A stretch of DNA of 64,000 nucleotides from Arcobacter sp. EP1 (GTDB lineage Bacteria > Campylobacterota > Campylobacteria > Campylobacterales > Arcobacteraceae). Position numbers and translations under genes: made by a program. The DNA is taken from contig LPNY01000132.1 in the NCBI GenBank assembly GCA_001655195.1, positions 227,109 through 291,108 on the forward strand, read 5' to 3'. Shown one piece after another: positions 60,806 to 64,000 of this stretch. The notes under the pieces are model-generated. The model made no database searches. It saw only the letters and a program-made list of their open reading frames with translations, and had not been told where the DNA came from. How positions within the stretch are numbered: the stretch's first letter is position 1; every line of letters begins with the position of its first letter.

Positions 60806-60979
60806 GTTCCCAAATTAAAAGGGAACCCTATATTATTAATGATTTCTTTTTAGCAGTGGAAATAAATTCCACTTAAAAGAAACAAAATCCTAAAGAAAGC
60901 AACGAATTGCTTTTAAATTTTAGATAAATATTATCTCATTTTGAAAGTTAAGTTTCACTTATTATGTACATAAGTTTCA
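60806..60979 (+). promoter_or_regulatory. hairpin-rich leader before glutamate mutase
   Basis: Three perfect small stems occur in series: GTTCCC/GGGAAC (60806-60826), AGTGGAA/TTCCACT with a 5-nt loop (60855-60873) and AAAGCAA/TTGCTTT with a 4-nt loop (60896-60913). Further on, AAGTTTCA occurs at 60950 and 60972, 22 bp apart. The third stem is followed by TTAAATTTT. They could be an mRNA leader or operators; no B12-riboswitch core was recognised. Confidence 0.35.
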
Positions 60980-61055
60980 ATTTATCAAACTTTTACCTAC
61001 TCTTGGGTATCCTAATGCCCCTTAATAAGAAAAATAAATAAATTTAGGCAATGAA

Positions 61056-61466
61056 ATGAAAGTAGTAACTGGCGTAGTTGGAAATGATATCCACGTTGTA
61101 GCTAACAGACTTATTGAACTCTCCTTAAAAGCAAGAGGTTTTGAAGTATTTAACCTAGGTGTAAATACCTACCTTGAAGAATTTATCGATGCTGTTGTTG
61201 AAACCAATGCAGATGTTTTGCTCATCTCTTCACTTAATGGTGAAGCAGAAGGTTGGGCACGAGAATTAAAAATTTTATTGAGCAAGTATGGTAACCTTTT
61301 AGATAATGTCACCTTTATGATTGGTGGAAACTTAGTTGTAGGAACAGGAAGTGCAGAAGATATCGTTCCAAAGTTTAAAAACTATGGATTTGATTTAGTC
61401 TTTCACCAAGTGGATTTAAATACGGGGTTAGATGAGTTAGAAAAATATTTAGAGGACAATAAATAA
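61056..61466 (+). CDS. glmS: glutamate mutase subunit S (cobalamin-binding)
   Basis: The 136-residue subunit binds coenzyme B12. The cobalt-ligand region reads GNDIHVVANR, so the classical DxHxxG motif has Ala in place of Gly (D-I-H-V-V-A). The SSLNGEAEGW and MIGGNLVVG segments around the nucleotide tail are as in the family. With subunit E it converts L-glutamate to threo-3-methylaspartate. The E gene begins on its stop codon. Confidence 0.92.
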   Translation: MKVVTGVVGNDIHVVANRLIELSLKARGFEVFNLGVNTYLEEFIDAVVETNADVLLISSLNGEAEGWARELKILLSKYGNLLDNVTFMIGGNLVVGTGSAEDIVPKFKNYGFDLVFHQVDLNTGLDELEKYLEDNK

Positions 61467-62830
61467 TGAGTCTACTACAAGAAGAACGAAATATTATATT
61501 AAACAATGAGTATGTAGATAATTTTGACTTCGCTGAAGTTGAAGAGTTTGTTAAAAATGCAAGCAAAGATCTCTTTATCTCTTATAACTTTAAAACTAAA
61601 AACAAAATGTTAGTACAACCAAGAGGTGGTTTTCCAACTTATGATAAGATGTTTGCACTTTATGAGTTTTTTGATGAAGCAGATGTTGATGTCTTGCCAT
61701 GTACTATTGACTCAAATACACGACTCAATGATTATGCAACCGCAAAAAAGATGTTACGACTATCAGAAGAGAATGAAGTAGATATGCTAAATGGTTATCC
61801 ATTAGTAAATCATGGGTACAGAACAACACGTAAAATGATGACCCACTTTAATAAACCAATCTCATTACGTCACGGAACACCGGATGCTAGACTACTTATA
61901 GAAACAGCAATTGCATCGGGTATCTTTGAGATTGAAGGTGGACCAATTACTTACCTTCTTCCATACTCTAAGAATTTCCCACTTGATAAAGCCTTTTTAT
62001 ACTGGAAATATGTTGAAAGAGTTTGTGCAAAATATTCTGAGCTCAATGAACCAATCAACCGAGAGTCTTTTGGTCCATTAACAGCAACCTTAGTTCCACC
62101 ATGTATTACTATCGTAATTCAACTTCTTGAGATGTTACTCTCTCTTGAAGAGGGAGTTAAATCATTCTCAGTTTCCTTTTCACAAACAGGTTCAATGAAT
62201 CAAGATATTGTCATGGGAGCAGTGATTAAAAAACTAGCTCGTTATTATGCCAATGAAATCAATTGTGGAGATGCAGATATACATTTAGTCTATCATCAAT
62301 GGATGGGAGCTTTCCCACTTGACCCTAATTTTGCGGGACAACTTATCAATATGAGTACGGTTATTGCTTCAATGGTAGGTGCAGATAAAATTATTACTAA
62401 AACAAAACAAGAGGCTTCAGGTATTCCAACAAAAGAAGCCAATGCAGAAACCGTAGCAAACACCCAATACACCCTTCGCATTTTAAATGGTTTACCAGCC
62501 ATTAAAGACGAAGAAGAAGAAGAAAATCTAACATTAGAAGTTATGGCGATTATGGAAGCAGTATTTAACGATAAAGCTGACACCTTATGGCGAAAAGTTT
62601 TTAACTCAATTAAAAATGGAACCATTGATGTACCATTTTCACCACATATTATTAATAACAATGAAATGATTACAATTCGAGATGCCAATAAAAATATTCG
62701 AATCATCAAACGAGGAAAAGTTCCTATTCCTGATAAATGTTTTGAATATGAAAAATCAAAATGTGACTTAACAAAAGACACAACATCAATAGTAAATGAT
62801 ATTATCCATGACATAGGAATTATGCAATGA
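61466..62830 (+). CDS. glmE: glutamate mutase subunit E (methylaspartate mutase)
   Basis: The 454-residue catalytic TIM-barrel subunit, slightly shorter than the usual about 480. Motifs FVQPRGGFPTYDKM-like VQPRGGFPTYDKM, CTIDSNTRLNDYATA, RHGTPDARLL and FGPLTATLVPPCI are present, as is the C-terminal TKTKQEASGIPTKEAN segment. Its stop overlaps the glmL ATG by four bases (ATGA). Confidence 0.93.
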   Translation: MSLLQEERNIILNNEYVDNFDFAEVEEFVKNASKDLFISYNFKTKNKMLVQPRGGFPTYDKMFALYEFFDEADVDVLPCTIDSNTRLNDYATAKKMLRLSEENEVDMLNGYPLVNHGYRTTRKMMTHFNKPISLRHGTPDARLLIETAIASGIFEIEGGPITYLLPYSKNFPLDKAFLYWKYVERVCAKYSELNEPINRESFGPLTATLVPPCITIVIQLLEMLLSLEEGVKSFSVSFSQTGSMNQDIVMGAVIKKLARYYANEINCGDADIHLVYHQWMGAFPLDPNFAGQLINMSTVIASMVGADKIITKTKQEASGIPTKEANAETVANTQYTLRILNGLPAIKDEEEEENLTLEVMAIMEAVFNDKADTLWRKVFNSIKNGTIDVPFSPHIINNNEMITIRDANKNIRIIKRGKVPIPDKCFEYEKSKCDLTKDTTSIVNDIIHDIGIMQ

Positions 62831-64000
62831 GCAAAATAAAAGATAAATTATTAATAGACATTGGAAGTACTTACTTTAAAGTAGGAACCGCATCCAATGT
62901 AGAACAACACTTTAGAGATTTTAATAAAGATATTTATGATGACTTAACTTATAAATGTGGAGAGACTCTGCATAACTATCACAAAGATGACATCTTTATC
63001 TGTTCTTCTGCAAATGGAGGATTAAGTACTCTTATCATCGGTATTACTGACTCTTTTTCACTAAAATATGCAACTAATATTGCCTTTAATTCAGGTATTA
63101 ATATCATCGATACGGTGTTATACAAAAATATTGAAAAAACATCGATTCCAAGTGATTTAATTGATGTAGTTATTGTTGTTGGTGGAATCAATAGTGTAGA
63201 AGGTATTTTTGATGAGAAACTCTACACTTTCTTAAAACAGATTAAATACTCAAATATCGTTTATGTAGGAAGCGAGCTTGATGCTCCAACCTTACAAAAC
63301 AATATTGAAAATCTTGTTGTTTTACCTAATATTATTGATAATAAACTGCACATTATTGAAGAGAACTTAAAAGAGTATTTAACAAACCTTTACCAAGCTG
63401 ATATTATGGGGAAAGATGACATCAAACACCTTTATGATATTACATCAAATCAAATCTATTCAACACCATATATTGTAAATAAGACCCTACCCTTAATCAA
63501 TTCAAAGTTTTCAGTAGTTGACCCTTATTTACTCGTTGATATTGGTGGAGCAACAACAGATATTCACTACTCAAAAGATTTAGTGGATGATAATATAGTC
63601 ACTGAAAATGAATATGACCGATTGGTTTTTAAAAAACTAGGTGTTTACAAATCAAAAGAATCACTTATTTTTGCCGCAAAAAACAATGAGTTTGTTTATG
63701 AATTACTTTCACACTTAAAAGTAACCGAAAATATTTTTGAAGAACAAAATGATAAAGCGCTTCGAGTACTCATGCAATTAGCAATCTTCTTAGTACTATG
63801 TAAGGTTTCTAACTATCGTAAAGCTTATGTAAATTTAAAGCTTTTATCGTTAAACTCACTGGTACTTACAGGGGGAATTACAAAAGTATTAACCCAAGAA
63901 GAGTGTGAAGATATTGTAGACTTTTTCTATAAAAAAATATTAAATTCAGAACATAATCCAACCATTGTTATGGATTCAAATTACGATATTTGGACGCTTG
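62827..64000 (+). CDS. glmL: glutamate mutase accessory protein GlmL (3' end outside window)
   Basis: The frame runs open to the window end; 391 residues are visible. It is an ASKHA-fold protein with ATP-binding motifs LLIDIGSTYFKVG, LLVDIGGATTDIHY and LVLTGGITKVL, as in MutL/GlmL, which reactivates B12 mutases by exchanging damaged cofactor. Gene order S-E-L differs from the S-L-E order known in clostridia. Confidence 0.88.
   Translation, partial: MSKIKDKLLIDIGSTYFKVGTASNVEQHFRDFNKDIYDDLTYKCGETLHNYHKDDIFICSSANGGLSTLIIGITDSFSLKYATNIAFNSGINIIDTVLYKNIEKTSIPSDLIDVVIVVGGINSVEGIFDEKLYTFLKQIKYSNIVYVGSELDAPTLQNNIENLVVLPNIIDNKLHIIEENLKEYLTNLYQADIMGKDDIKHLYDITSNQIYSTPYIVNKTLPLINSKFSVVDPYLLVDIGGATTDIHYSKDLVDDNIVTENEYDRLVFKKLGVYKSKESLIFAAKNNEFVYELLSHLKVTENIFEEQNDKALRVLMQLAIFLVLCKVSNYRKAYVNLKLLSLNSLVLTGGITKVLTQEECEDIVDFFYKKILNSEHNPTIVMDSNYDIWTL

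Noticed and set aside
62296-62814. 172-codon frame antisense to glmE
   Set aside because: Fully inside a well-supported gene, Ser/Ile-rich, no family resemblance.
1-64000. CRISPR arrays, tRNA or rRNA genes, insertion sequences
   Set aside because: Reading both strands showed no spaced repeat array, cloverleaf, ribosomal sequence or transposase.

Overview
The window is AT-rich and its gene content points to Campylobacterota, most likely the Arcobacteraceae. Supporting signs are the UPF0323-type lipoprotein, a short ComEC without the nuclease domain, the lpxK / DegT / nadE neighbourhood, TatB-TatC followed by QueA, and general protein character. No rRNA, tRNA, CRISPR array, prophage or insertion sequence was recognised. 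About 67 genes are supported.

Layout. 0-8.7 kb: a loosely organised region with a PAS-GGDEF diguanylate cyclase, an N5-(carboxyethyl)ornithine synthase-like dehydrogenase, several small unknown genes (a Cys-rich one, a mini leucine-rich-variant one with two CxxC pairs), an aldo/keto reductase and a TehA/SLAC1-type transporter. 8.7-20.3 kb: an anaerobic (cobalt-early) cobalamin locus in two divergent operons, cbiM-cbiK-cbiL to the left and cbiA-cbiC-[2Fe-2S ferredoxin]-cbiD-cbiET-cbiF-cbiG-cbiH-cobD-cbiB to the right. A dyad overlies the -35 box of the right-hand operon. No cbiJ, cbiP or cobU/S/T was seen here. 20.4-28.7 kb: a TauE/SafE-like membrane protein, a HAD phosphatase, a two-component pair, and an operon for TonB-dependent uptake (receptor, polyferredoxin with a His-rich tail, ExbB, ExbD, TonB). 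Direct repeats with exact 11-bp period lie before the receptor and before the response regulator, suggesting one regulon.

28.9-45.3 kb: a Na/Pi cotransporter, TrmL, a surface-like protein with an acidic C-terminus, PurU, malic enzyme (with a second, different 11-bp repeat array upstream), PgeF, AroE, a lipoprotein plus glutathionylspermidine-synthase-like pair, a 127-nt palindromic element, BioA with a palindrome over its promoter, and a seven-gene operon running from a TerB/DnaJ protein through two tandem BFD-type ferredoxins to NadE, a DegT-family protein lacking the PLP lysine, and LpxK. 45.4-53.5 kb: TatB-TatC-QueA, an ExoX-like exonuclease, a large hybrid sensor kinase, and two tandem SNF-family sodium symporters. 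53.6-64 kb: a Cache-domain protein, ComEC, an operon RraA - gamma-glutamylcyclotransferase - large TPR-like membrane protein - OvoA (ovothiol biosynthesis), and divergently the coenzyme-B12-dependent glutamate mutase operon (S, E, L; the last runs off the window).

How the parts fit. The cobalamin operons supply the corrin for which glutamate mutase is one visible consumer. The TonB system and its polyferredoxin look like a redox-coupled metal or metal-chelate uptake route under an OmpR-type regulator. The most interesting points are the ferredoxin inside a cbi operon that lacks cbiJ, the two 11-bp repeat arrays, the Lys-less DegT protein, the OvoA operon, the peptide/hairpin/terminator cluster at 21.2-21.4 kb, and the long palindrome at 38.9-39.1 kb.
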